Shown one piece after another: positions 35,096-46,735 of a stretch of DNA of 64,000 nucleotides; position 1 is the first letter of the stretch, and every line of letters begins with the position of its first letter. The stretch lies in assembly GCA_013396995.1 (NCBI GenBank), contig VWZP01007456.1:872431-936430 (forward strand). Reading direction: 5' to 3'. The DNA is from Dicaeum eximium (lineage: Eukaryota > Chordata > Aves > Passeriformes > Dicaeidae). The position numbers were made by a program, and so were the translations under genes. Below the pieces are notes generated by a model. It searched no databases, had not been told where the DNA came from, and worked only from the letters and a program-made list of their open reading frames with translations.

Positions 35096-37850
35096 AAGCG
35101 AGGAAAACTTCTTTTTCATCACTACAAAGCCAGGATTCCACCAGACTGGGGGTTGTTTTTCTTCGGACAGAAAAGAACGTTTATTTTCTTGATGCACTTG
35201 AATGCCTGAGAACTGTTGTTCTTTTCCCTACTTCCCTCTTCCTCCTCGAATCCCGAACGGCACTCGTTTGATGTTTGTGCTTTGAACTTCATCCAGTCTG
35301 ATCCCTGGCCTGACACGACTGCACAAAAGTAATTGCACTTTAGGACTGCAGACTTCTGGGGGGAGGGAGGGGGTCTCCTTTTTTTTTTTTATTTTTTAAA
35401 CTGCTGGGATGAACTCTATGATCCTGCTTCAGTCATCTCTGCCATCTTACTGTTGTGGTACTCTTATCCCCAGTGCCCGGTTTCTCATCAGAATTTAGCT
35501 CTGGGGAAGGGCTCGGTGTTGTGCCAGTACTGTGATAGCAGCTTCCCCCTCTGACTTCACAGCTCTGATGTAGATATGTATATAAGCAGGAAACCCACAA
35601 AGATTTATCTTGCCATTATCTCACAGCTCATAATACAGAAAGAATCAGCAAATCAACAGCCCTCTGTTCAAAAAGTGCTAAATGGTTGATACCCCTAATT
35701 AAAAAAAATACTCCAAGTAATTTAAGCTATTTTTACAATCATTAAGTTGTAAAAATAACCAGTGGTTTAGTATTTTCTCATTCAATTAACTTAGCTGTGT
35801 AATTGCTTCGAGGCCTCCCTTTGTATCTAGTGAGTAGTTCTAACCAAGCCCCCTCAAAGCCAGCAGCAGCAGTTTTCCTGTCGGATGCACAGAGTGCAGG
35901 TAAGCTGCCAGTACAAGGCTGCAGGAAAGACTTCCCTTTCCTCCACGTGCAGTACTTGGGTCAGCCAGGTGGGCAAAGTAAAGCAAATGGGATCTAATGT
36001 CTTCTGCAGCCCTATTTAGCAGCATCTTTTTAATCATGTGAGCTCATGTAAGAACAGGGAAAAGAGTTGCAGCAGCAAGCACACTGTGGTCCCTGGTAGA
36101 GCAAGAAAGCAGCTGGAAACATACTCTCAGATGGAGGAACACCAGCCCAGTCTTACAGAGGGAGGAGCAAGAGATGCACTAATGCAATCACATCTTTTCT
36201 TCTTGCTGAACTGTCCCAACACATGCCACAGTTTCATAGAGCTTAAATCAGCATTGGTTTGGGGAGACAGTGCTGGGCAGGTGGATAGACACAGCCCTCA
36301 AAGAGCATTTGTCAACTAGAGCCTGCCCTGGAAACTCTCAGGTTTCCCTCAGTGGTGAATACATCCTTTTGTGCACTGATCCAAGTCAGAGCAGACTGTG
36401 GAAGCGGTAGGGAAGATGTTTAAAGCCAGCAAGGAGTTAGAAATTCATAGATGGACCATGATCCCCTGCTTTAATGGGGAGTGAACTGAGGGCATAGCTT
36501 AATCTTGTGTTTGGGCTGTGGCTTTTACTGAGGTACACGTTTTGGCTCACAGGAGGAGCAGGAAACATAAGGAGTAAAGTTGTAGCATTCCTTCACGGTA
36601 TAAGCAGCTGCTAGCTGCCCAGCCCAGTACTGTGTCAGAAAAAAAAAAAAACCTTTAATGTATTATTTTCAGTATCCTAGGAGAAGAATGTGTTTTGAGT
36701 GAAGGTCTTTCAACTTTACATAGTGAGTCTTTATACTGACTACTATCATTTCTTGAAACATGGATGTGAACTTCCTCAGAGTTGGAACAGAATCAGTTCA
36801 CCTAGTTTTGAGACAGCAGGAATTCAGAGGGAAGGAGCAGTATCATAGATGTGTTGCTGAGTCAGACCACATATTTCATATTTTTTTCTCAGACAAATGA
36901 AAAGTTACAGAAAACTGTTACTTAAGAGTCAGGAACGGAGCTCAGGTTGGCTCACTAGTCACCAGAGAAAGTGTTTATCCATCCATCTGATGTCAGATCC
37001 TCCTTCAACCTGTTGGAAGGCTCTGGAAGCCGTGGTGAATTGAGCCCTATGAACAACAGCTGTTCTGATCAGCATTTCTTGATGGTTTTTTGCTCCATGC
37101 AGTCAAACCTACTCGAAGAGCCAGCTCTGGATCAGTTGCTGGTGGGGGGCACAGTTTTAACTAGAGGGTCAAGAAGGAGACAGGATGCCTCTGACAGAAG
37201 AGTTACAAACCAGCATGGAGTTTGGTTTTCTCTAGGTTGAGTTTCGTAGTCAACAGAGTGACACTAGCATATCTCTAATTGGGTTACTGAGCTGTTACAA
37301 ACAAGTCCCCTAAGTACCTGCTTCATGTCTGACTTTGAGATCTAGCAGCAGGAGTGAATTCACGCTAGGTTGGTTTTTTTTAAGGATGGGTATTGTGTGG
37401 CATTCCTTAGATCACACAAGACAAGCTGCTTTCACCACCATCCACCATTCCCATGTGGTCCTATCTCTGAAAAAATATCCATGGTTAGAAGTTGTCAGAC
37501 TATGTCTCTTGCCTGTGCAAGTGCCACACACAGCTCGATCCCAGCCGAAATCTGCACAAGCTTCTGGTGCAGGATGAAAGCAAAGACCAAAGGAACTTTT
37601 CCACAGCACGATTTTCTATACTCATCGGGGCAATCATCTACAGTTTGTTAGTGCCTTGTGGCTCCTTTGTGAATTGCCAAATGTCAAAAATGTTGCAACA
37701 GTTTCAAGAGAAAGATGTCTTGTTATAACCTCTAAAAGCACATTCACGTCTCAGCTGTTTTGAATCACAGACTTGTAAAGGTCTAGGTTTTCCAAGGTTT
37801 ATGGTTAGACTACATGAAAATGTGACTCACTGTACAAATTGTACAATAAA
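35096..37850 (+). other. APCDD1: Probable APCDD1 3' UTR and flank
   Basis: This is non-coding sequence after the APCDD1 stop. Two plausible poly(A) signals are ATTAAA at 35698-35703 (3' UTR about 620 bases) and AATAAA at 37845-37850 followed by a T-rich stretch (about 2.8 kb). The sequence alone does not show which is used. No other gene is seen. Confidence 0.45.
37845..37850 (+). terminator. APCDD1: Candidate distal poly(A) signal AATAAA
   Basis: A canonical AATAAA is followed within 10 bases by a GCTC and poly(T) stretch, which resembles a downstream U-rich element. It is the first canonical AATAAA I noticed after the APCDD1 stop. The nearer ATTAAA at 35698-35703 is the alternative. Confidence 0.35.
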
Positions 37851-40579
37851 TGCTCTTTTTTTCCCAGCATTTAAATAAGACACTTTTAAGTGTATTATTT
37901 AAAGACACTTAAAAAGGAAGTCTTTTTAAAAGGTCTTTACAATGCATTACATGAAATCTGATTAGGGACTTCTGTAGTTTATTTGTAGTGTTGACCAGAA
38001 ACACTACAGTGTTGACCAGATAATTTTATGATCTGGGTTCTTAGCATTTGCTGCACCAGCTTCCCTCCACGTGCCTGTATATTTTCAATTTTTCTTTTAG
38101 TCAATACTAGTCAAGTTGGACAAAGCTGTAAGTCTTCAGAGTGCATCATTTATGTGCTAGTCTGTATTTTCTGTGAGGCTTCTCCTTGCTTGCAGGCACA
38201 GAACAAGGAGCTTACCCCCTCTTTTGGTTTCATCACTCACTAAATTAACTGCTGCACAACACCATGATACATATCTGACACAATATATTCCATTCATTTT
38301 ATTTCTCCAACCTGACCTCATGTGCTGGCAGCCTTGGCTGCTAAAGAAGTTAAACTGCAAGTGGTTTAGCAGTGGAAGACCTGCAAACTGGGTGATTTGT
38401 CCCTTGCTGAAATGCAAAAGGTTTAAAAAAAATTAATCCTTTAATGTTGGTATCTTCAGCTGCTACCAATGTTGCCAAGACAGGTGAAAGCTTTTCCTTC
38501 AGTAATATCCTACTCAAGGATCCACCTGAGAGAAGAAATGGTCATATAAAGAAATTCTTAGGCAAATTGTTTTAAGAGGCTCGATTCAAGAAATAGGACA
38601 AAAGGGATCAGAAAAGTCAAAACAAGAGTTCTTCTCTGTTTCTATACCATTTACATATTGTGCCTGCTGTCCTGGGGTAGAATGTCATTTCTATGAACAG
38701 AAGTCTGTATTTTAGGATATTATGTCAGTCGGGCTTGAGTTGGAGTGTGCTTGCCATAAGTGCGGGGTTTTAAAAGAAAAAAAAAATCTTTTTATTTTTG
38801 TAAAGTTATAGAACATATTTTTCTTCTCAACTATGTTCCAGATTAAACTGCTGGGGAAATTTAAGCACTTGTTAAAGTATTGATTGAAATAAAAAAAGCC
38901 TAACTGTAAAATTAAGGACTCTTTGCCTCCTCTACACGTTAGTTTCCTGTTCGGTTGACTTTCTAAGTGTAAAAAAATTGTTAGGTGTCTTGGAAGGAAA
39001 CAGCCAAAAACCTGACTGTTGAGTAACTTGTGCACAGAAAAGCTCATTTTTTACTACATACACAAAAAATGATATTTTGTTTCAGAACATCTGCCACTAG
39101 GAACAGTTCTGAGGGATACATATATGGGATTTGGGGTTCCCAGCACATTTTCAGGTTTTCTGACTAAAATCGTGGCTGGAGGTGCCCAGTGAGTAACAAA
39201 GGTGTTGGCTTGCAAGGAGAGTGTGGTCAGAACAGCTGTGTCAGGACAAAAGGGTATGGTTCAACAGAAACCAAGTATTTTTCCTGAGTGAGATATAAAC
39301 AGACCACTATTGCTGCTCTGCTATTGCATCCAAGTTGCTTTTAGGGCTACAGCCTGGGGCAAGGAGCAGGGAGGGATTGGAAAGGACGCTTCTTAAAAAG
39401 AAAGAAAAACCTGAAACAAACCACGAAGGGAAGGCAAGACACAGGATAACAGAAGTGTCTTTGCTCAGTGCTTTGCAGTTTCACTCCTGCCTCACGCACA
39501 GAAAGAGGTGAAATGCACTCTTTGAGCCTTCCACCACCGCAATCAAAAGCTTTGGAGTTTACCAGTTCCTGAGTTTTTCTAAGTGACTCAGGAGATCCCT
39601 GAAAGATGAGTTCTCTTTTCAGGAAATATGCCCAAAATTACAAGGTACTCCAAGTGCAGTACCCACAGCCTCTGAAGTGGCCTCCCTTCCTCACAAAGCA
39701 GTGAGTACGGATTAATTCAGGCAGTTTATTGCAAAACTCTGCAAAATTCTACTTGGCATTATTTACTCAGTCCTGACAGAATGGAAAAGGACAGGTAACA
39801 AAACCCAGCACCACTTATTCTGGTTCATTCTGTTTCATTAATTTTCCATAATTTTTACTCTTTCTACAAGTATTTTTGTCTTTGCAGCCTTCTCCTCTAG
39901 CGCAATCACTTTTATTTTTTCATTGCCATTTGCTACCAGCAATAAATAATAATAAGAAACTCCACTTCTGAATCAGGCAGAGACAGTTTTGAGGAATCAT
40001 ACCATGGATACCCTCAACAGCCAAGGCAGAAGTGTTGTTGGCCTGAGCAATTATTTATCAGGCACCTTCTGCCCATCCATCTTCTTCACAAGTCTGCTCC
40101 AGGGTATAGGACCAGTCCATGGGATGGATTCTAGCTAAGGTACTACCAAGCCCTGAGGACAGTAATTAATTCCTGCATGTTTCCCAACAATGGGAACTGC
40201 CCATAATCACCACCTTAAAGCAGGTAGACATCCTTTCCCATGGGAACCACAGTGCTCCTTGACTACTGCCATTTCCAAGATGGTCTGCTGGAAAACGAGA
40301 AAGCAGGCTGCACAGGGTGGTGCTGTCTTCAAATAAATAAATGAAAAATGCTGGGAGAAAAAAGTTTATACTTGGGAATGTTGGGCATTAGATCTTCTGG
40401 ATTAACACACAGTAAAAATAACAGAAACAGACTAATGTACTTTCAAAGGACAGATACTTGCTGGACAGACACATGTATTATTATTTTAATAACTGCCCAA
40501 CTACTGAATTCCTTTGCTCTTAGCGCCAACCAAAGACCAAAAAAATAATCAAAATTATGTATGGGCATCAGCTTTATTA

Positions 40580-41077
40580 GCTGCTCAATATGAGAGCCCA
40601 CCTGCATCTGGAGTGCTGCATCCAGCACCAGAGTCCTCATCACAAGAAAGACAACTTCTTGGAGCAGGTCCACGCAAGAGCCATGAAGATGATCAGGGCT
40701 GGAGCACTTCTCTTATGAGGAAAGGCTGAGAGATTTGGCACTGTTCACTTCAGAAAAGACTCCAGGGATACTTTATTATTGCGTTTCAATACCTAGAACA
40801 GGTCTATCAGAAAGATGGGTACACACTTTTCAGTAAGGCCTGCTGCAATAGGAAAAGGGCTAAAAGCTTTAAACCGAAGGAGGGGCGACTTAGATTCACA
40901 ATTAGGACGAAATTCTTTACTGTGAGAGTGGTGAGGCGGTGGGACAGGTTGCCAGAGAAGCTGAGGGTGTCCCATTCCTGGAAGCGTTCACGGCTAGGTT
41001 GAAGGGGGCTTTGAGCAACCTGGAAGAGGATTATCTTTAAGGTCCCCTCCAACCCAAGCCATTCTAGGATTCTCTAA
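40580..41077 (+). mobile_element. CR1 LINE 3' fragment
   Basis: CR1 blocks appear in order: a TGCATCTGGAGTGCTGCATC segment, CAAGAGCCATGAAGATGATC, GGGCTGGAGCACTTCTCTTA, AAACCGAAGGAGGGGCGACT, GTGAGGCGGTGGGACAGGTT, CCCATTCCTGGAAGCGTTCA, AAGGTCCCCTCCAACCCAAG and ATTCTAGGATTCTCT at the 3' end. It ends about 75 bases before the isolated CpG island. Several CpGs are kept, so it may be somewhat younger than the other copies. Confidence 0.95.
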
Positions 41078-41185
41078 GGCATTTCTGGAGACAATCGCAT
41101 CTTCCAGCAAACACTACAAACAATAGTTTCAACACTGCTAACAAGAGACACCCAAGCCCCCAGACACTCCGCCGCTTTCTGGGAC

Positions 41186-41285
41186 GGCGGGAGCGGGGTG
41201 AGGAGCAGCGCCCAGCCCGGGCTGTCCGGGAGGCGGGAGCGGGGTGAGGAGCGCCCAGCCCGGCCTGTCCGGGAGGCGGGAGCGG
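41186..41285. repeat. GC-rich minisatellite, about 2.2 copies of a 43-46 bp unit
   Basis: Unit 1 (41186-41231, 46 bp) and unit 2 (41232-41274, 43 bp) both begin GGCGGGAGCGGGGTGAGGAGC and both end CTGTCCGGGA. They differ by a 3-base indel and one substitution. A third partial copy starts at 41275. Confidence 0.9.
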
Positions 41286-41325
41286 CCCCTGGATCCGCCC
41301 GGGAGCGGCGCGGGCCGGGGGCACA

Positions 41326-41339
41326 GCGCCATCTGGCGG
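41326..41339 (-). promoter_or_regulatory. CTCF-like binding motif
   Basis: The - strand reads CCGCCAGATGGCGC, which fits the vertebrate CTCF core CCRSYAGRKGGCRS at every position. It sits inside the isolated CpG island between two convergent genes, a common setting for insulators. The motif match is direct; binding is inferred. Confidence 0.5.
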
Positions 41340-44300
41340 CGGGAGCCTGCGGAACACATCGGTTCCCCTCAGCGTCCTCCCGCCAAAATCCAGTGGGAAC
41401 GCGGCGAGGGAGAGGGGAGGGAGTGGGGCTCAAACGCTGCCAAGCCGTGAGGCGCTGTCTGCTTTATCGAGCACAAGCAGCAAAAAAAGCCCAAAAACCT
41501 GAATGAGTAACGAAGCCATTTTCCCTTCGGAGGCCACGGTTTTAGCGCACAGAAAATAAAACATCCATCTTTTAAAGCTAGTTCACAAGTCTTCCCTGAG
41601 GGTCAGACTAACACTATAATTTCATTCCACATGATGCATGGTGCTGTCTCCTCACCAGAAGGGTGCACCATCCATGGGAGCAGTAGTGATAAAAGAAATC
41701 AGGAATTACACTCAGAAAAAATGTGAAGATACGCTTTCAAAAGCTAGGAAATGCCAAAATGAAGCTTTGCCCCTGTAGCCTTCATTGAACTCTCCCTGGC
41801 ATGCCCAGAGCCATATGATCAGGGCAAAACTTGCTGAACCTATGCACTAAACAATTCCCTTCTCTACACTCTGTAAGGAAATACAGGGGAAATGGTTACA
41901 CAGGCTAAGCTGTACCAATAGTTCTGCATTTATGCATTTTCCATAGAAAGAAAATACTGTTACTAAACTGCCAGTCTTGCATTGCCTCAACATATGACCA
42001 TCTGTCCATATTCAAAATCAGTCCAGAAATATATATAGGTAGCAACCGAAAATTGTAATGATATATACACAGCTCATATGAAAGTATTTCATCCAGGGAA
42101 TTACTGAAATATTTAATGAGAAGTATCACACACAGCTAAAACGAAGAGCTACATAAACTCTTAAATACACTAAATANTACATTATCATTTTAAATCTTAC
42201 ATTATTATTGTCTCACCCTGTTATAAAAGCAAGTGCTTTAGTTTCCATGATTAGGAGATAACTATCCATGTATCTATACATCGACAGGAGCATACAGGAC
42301 TTAGGGGCCGTCAGGCATTAGACCAGGAAGGATCTCCTGTAAAAAAATCTATATTTAAATTTCTCAAATATAAAATTGCTTTTGCATTTACAGCAGAGAC
42401 CTGTGCACTACACAAAAGCAGTAGCAATTGCTCCTGGATGTTGGGAATTCGCCTTGTGTGAGCCTTCTGCTGCTTAAGCCTCATGTTTCTCTTTGAAGGT
42501 CTCAACACCTGCAGAGGCTCAGAGCACACTTCAGAGGAGTTTCAGATGAGATGGCTCCAATTTGGCAAGAAGGAAGGAAGTGTTTTTGTATGCAGCCACC
42601 CTCAAAATCAGCAGTTTTAAAGTAACTCAAAAATTAGGAGCAGCTGAAGGAAGAAAATTGATTAGGAGAAACTGAAGCAATTACAAATGTATAATACAAT
42701 GCAAATCCCTCTAGAAAGCCAGCCTGCTGTAACCACCAGCCCATATACAGGCATACCAGAAAGACTGGTGTTCACGACTCGGATGTAAGCATGAACATAC
42801 ACAGACACACAAAATGGTTTGCACAAACCCCTTGCCATGCCTGCCCACAGGGCAGCTAATGCTGGTGTGGCTCACCTAATGTGCTGTGTTGTGTGCAGAG
42901 CACCAGAGGACTCTGGTCACACACTACTGTTCCCTGCAGCTCTCCCTGAGCAGCAGCCAAGGAAATCAGGAGGTCCCTGTCATACACTGCTGGTTTACTT
43001 TTGATGAGCTGCTTCATTTCTGAACCTCTACTTCCACAAATGCAACCTCTACACACCTCACAAAGTGGATTTAGAAACCTGTGATTTATAAAAAAGCTCT
43101 GGTCTACAAGAAACTTTTAGCCCCATTTTGGCTACTCTGAACAGCAGACTCCTCCGATCTGTTTGCAAACGCTGAACCATTAGTGTTTCTGAAGTGCCTG
43201 AGCAGAGCAGTGAGGATACATAACATGCAGGATAACATTTTCTTCCAATTTTTGGCGTTTTTCAGCCCGTTTCTTAGCAGATTTCTTGGGCCACCCATTC
43301 CCACTCCCTGGCAGATCAAGCAGTCTCACCTCCACACCCCCTCCATGAGCTTAGTCTGGTGACAGCTCTTGCCCCCATTGTCCCTGCCAACCCTCCCAGC
43401 CCACTCATCTCTCACCCCATTGCTGACAAGAGTGGGGCCACCACCAGCAGCTGCCAGGGTGTTTGATCTGTGCCCATGCTCACAGCTTGGCAAGGATGCC
43501 AGCACTAACCGGTGCAACAGCAGCAAGAAGAACAGGTATCTTTCCAGCTTGCCACGCAGGCTTGCCCAGGCTGGGAGACTCAATTTAAATGTCTTTCATC
43601 CCAACTCTAATCTTCCTTTAATTGGAGGTAATTGGTATCTGTGAAACACACACCTCTCTATCAAATGTGGCTTGAACTAGATTTCAAATTCACACAGGGA
43701 ACAGCAGCATTAAAATGCTGCAGTCACATAAATCTTGTCTCTTTGTCTCTTTTAAGTCAGGTTTTTCCACAAATACGCTGACCTTCCTTTGCCATTGTAA
43801 CCTGGTTCCTGTGGAGGCAGGATGAAGAGATTATTTCACCTAATCAGGAAGGCAATCTGTTCCCATTTTCTTGAAGCAGGGATGTGAAATGAGAGGCCCA
43901 AGGGCTAAAGTATTTCAAGGTATTCAGTGCAGTCAGAAAGCACTAACATGAAGCTGAAGACTGCACTGGAAATCTGAGGTTGGACAATCCTGGGCATGAA
44001 TAAAATGAAAATCCTTCTCATGGCATTCTCCTGTTTACAAGGTCAACCACCATGTTTGGGGCTTTACACCCTAAAATTGGAGAGAAATTCCCATGCCTGG
44101 AGAAGGCACAGCAGCTTCCAGCATATGCCTGGAGAGAAGGCAGCACATACAGACCTTTCTAACAGTCCAGGTGTCCTGGGACTATAAAGCCATCACAAAG
44201 CCACTTCTGAAGTGGCTTCCTACCATAATCCCATTTTCTTCACTTGATACCAACCAATCCCGAGGTGTGGGACACGTATCTCATATTTATCACATCAACG

Positions 44301-44849
44301 TTTTAAACTAACCAGAGAAGATTAAGGCAAGCAGGGAAAAACAGAAACAGCCACTACATAAACTGTTTCTTCTAAGAACCACTCACTTCATTATCAAAGC
44401 TGCACTCTCAGTACTTCTGATTGCAGTTCCAGAGGGCTGGACCCAAGGTTCAGGTTTTGTTTTCTGTAGACTTTCTTCCTAAGCCTTCCCACAACATGGT
44501 TCTATAAACTACATAAAGATTTAAAGTAATGTCTCTCAACCATTAAGAAACAGAGATAATTATTCTCATTACTAATATTCCTCAGACCAACCTTCATACC
44601 AGTGCAGAAGTCTACTGCAGTCTGAAAAGCAGTAGTAGCAACACTTACTAATTTTAAGTGAAAACACATCAGTGAGCTTAACCTCTGAGTCAGATGGGTT
44701 CTGGAGCATCTTTGCTTGCAAGAGTCAAACATTTAGGTTTTAAAAAAATAAGTGCTTGGCTCTTCTGAAGCAGCTGTCTGTATCATCTGTGTTTGGACTA
44801 TCAAAGCAGCAAAGGAAAAATACTTCTCCACTTCCATGGGAAGAGCACT

Positions 44850-45887
44850 TGTGGTGAGTTGACCATAACTGGATGTCAGACGCCCACCAAAGAAAATACA
44901 ATTAAAGGCTCATGGGTTAAGATAAAACCAGGTAGAGATCACTCACCAATTACCGTAATGGGCAAAACAGACTATTTGGGCAAATTATTTTATTGCCAAT
45001 CACATCAGTGTAGGATAATGAAAAAGAAAACCAAATTTTAGAACACCTTCCCTCCACCCTCCTCTTCTTCTCAGGCTTGATTTTATTCCCAATTTCCTCT
45101 CCCTCCAAACAGTGCAGGGGAATGGGGAATGGAGGCTGTGATCAGTTCATCACACGTTGCCTCTGCCACTCCTTCAAGAAAGACTCACACACTCCTTCCC
45201 TGTTCCAGCATGGGGTCCCTCCCATGATTCAGTCCTTCACAAACTTCTCAAACGTGAGTCCTTCCCATGGGCTGCAGTTCTTCACAAACTGCTCCAACAC
45301 AGGTCCCTTCCACCGGGTGTAGTCCTCCAGGAGCAGACTGCTCCAGCATGGTCACAAGTACTGCCAGAAAACCTTCAGCACTGGCTCCTCTCTCCATGGG
45401 TCCACAGGTCCTGCCAGGAGCCTCCACTGCAGGTTTCCCACAAGGTCACTGCCTCTTCAAGCATCCACCTGCTCCAGTGTGGAGTCCTCCATGGGCTGCA
45501 GGTGGAGTTCTGCATCCCCGTGAGGCCCCATGGGCTGCAGGAGCACAGCTGCCTCACCACAGGCTGCCCCAAGGCTGCAGGGGAGTCTCAGCACTTGTGC
45601 CTGGAGCTCCTCCTCCCCCTTCTTCACTGCCCCTGATGTCTGCAGGGCTTTTTCTTTCACATATTCTCCACTCTCTGGCTGCAATTGGCTCTTGTGCAGG
45701 ACCTTTTTTCCTCTTCATAGCCATGTTACCCCAGTCTCTACCACCATCACCGACAGACTTGGCCTTGGCCAGTGTTAGGGCCATCTTGGAGCCAGCTGGC
45801 ATTGGCTCTGTAGGACACCAGGGAAGGTTCTGGCAGCTTCTCACAGAAGCGACCCCTGCAGCCCCCCACTACCAAAGCCCTGCCACA
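44850..45887 (-). mobile_element. Solo LTR of an endogenous retrovirus
   Basis: A ~1.04-kb element reads TGTGGTGAGTTGACC at its left end and CCTGCCACA at its right end, giving TG...CA termini. On the - strand there is an AATAAA (44989-44994) about 140 bases before the element's 3' end, as expected for an LTR read right to left. There is no internal region, primer-binding site or gag/pol/env sequence, so it is a recombined solo LTR. It resembles from memory an LTR family common in songbird genomes; I cannot name it. No clear target-site duplication was found, so the exact ends are uncertain by a few bases. It lies about 5.5 kb beyond the VAPA stop codon. Confidence 0.75.
45202..45339. repeat. 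Degenerate ~45-bp tandem units inside the solo LTR
   Basis: Three units follow one another at 45202-45245, 45246-45290 and 45291-45339. Each carries a TCCAgCaTGgGTCC-like head, a CCTtCCCAtGGGcTGCAGT-like middle and a TTCACAAACT-like tail. Further worn copies continue to about 45560 (CTCCAGTGTGGAGTCC, CATGGGCTGCAGG). They appear to be part of the LTR itself and not a later expansion. Confidence 0.7.
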
Positions 45888-46682
45888 GAAACACAGTGCA
45901 GCAATACATACCACCACTAACAGGGCAGCTGTACGCATTTAGGACAGTTTGCTTTCTTTTACTTGATAAGTGCAAACAGCATTGGCTCCACAGAAGGTTT
46001 TTGCAACACCGACTGACTTCTATGTTTCAGGACTCTGAACACAACACACCCAAATGCTTAGCATATTTTTTCCTTTTTTTCCCCCTCAACTATCTTTGGC
46101 TGAGGTCAGGCATTATAATCCCAGTGAGCACATTCCACTTTTAAACATCTAAACAGTTACATTTTCTGTCGGTTCAATACCTGGCTTCAGCAACAGACAA
46201 AGCGACAGCTAGGTCTTTAGGAAGCTGCTTCAGAAGACTATTACAGATGTCTAAGCACAACGAAGCAGCATTTTTGAAATCCAACAAACAAAAAAAGAAG
46301 ACTTGGACATGGCTCAAGGAATACTTGACAAGAAACAGGACAGCATGTATGCTAGAGAATAAGGGCTGTGCTTAAAATACCTAGTCACGTGCCTCAGTTT
46401 CCCCCTCTCAAAAGCCAAGATAACCCATCCTTGACAAGGCAGACCGAGACACTCACGAAGATTGCTCTTTAACTACTACCCACTATGAGAAAAGCCTAGA
46501 TACCAATCCCCAATAGCAGTCTCTCTAAATTCACCTTTGCATGTGAGCCTGGCACCAATATGAGTAAAAACTTTCCATAATATCCTAAAATAATTATTCC
46601 TAGACTATGGCAATTTGTTGGTTGGTTGATTGTTGCGGGGTTTTTTTCCCTTACAGAACTTGGATGATCAGCAGTCTAACTT

Positions 46683-46735
46683 AAAAAAAAACCCAACAAA
46701 CAAACAAACAAACAAAAACCCACCAAAAAACTCCA
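46683..46735. repeat. CAAA-type simple repeat
   Basis: A run of A followed by repeated CAAA units and then A/C-rich sequence. It is low complexity and probably polymorphic. Confidence 0.8.

Larger units (their letters stand above)
41150..41480. promoter_or_regulatory. Isolated small CpG island between the convergent genes
   Basis: About 330 bases of GC-rich, CpG-dense sequence are set in AT-rich DNA, about 6 kb after the APCDD1 stop and 10 kb after the VAPA stop. It is not at the 5' end of either gene. It includes a two-copy minisatellite (41186-41274), a CTCF-like motif (41326-41339) and a CCGCCAAAATCC block. It may be a promoter for an unannotated non-coding RNA, or a boundary element. No open frame with recognised similarity follows. 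Confidence 0.6.
37851..44849. other. Intergenic DNA between APCDD1 and VAPA
   Basis: No protein-coding gene is recognised. The interval holds a CR1 copy (40580-41077), an isolated CpG-rich island (41150-41480), a short 13-base direct duplication near 37987-38020 and one ambiguous base at 42177. The rest is AT-rich unique sequence. Confidence 0.75.

Noticed and set aside
45157..45920. Open frames of 159 and 217 codons
   Set aside because: They are inside the solo LTR and its internal repeats. The sequence is non-coding and has no retroviral gene similarity that I can see.
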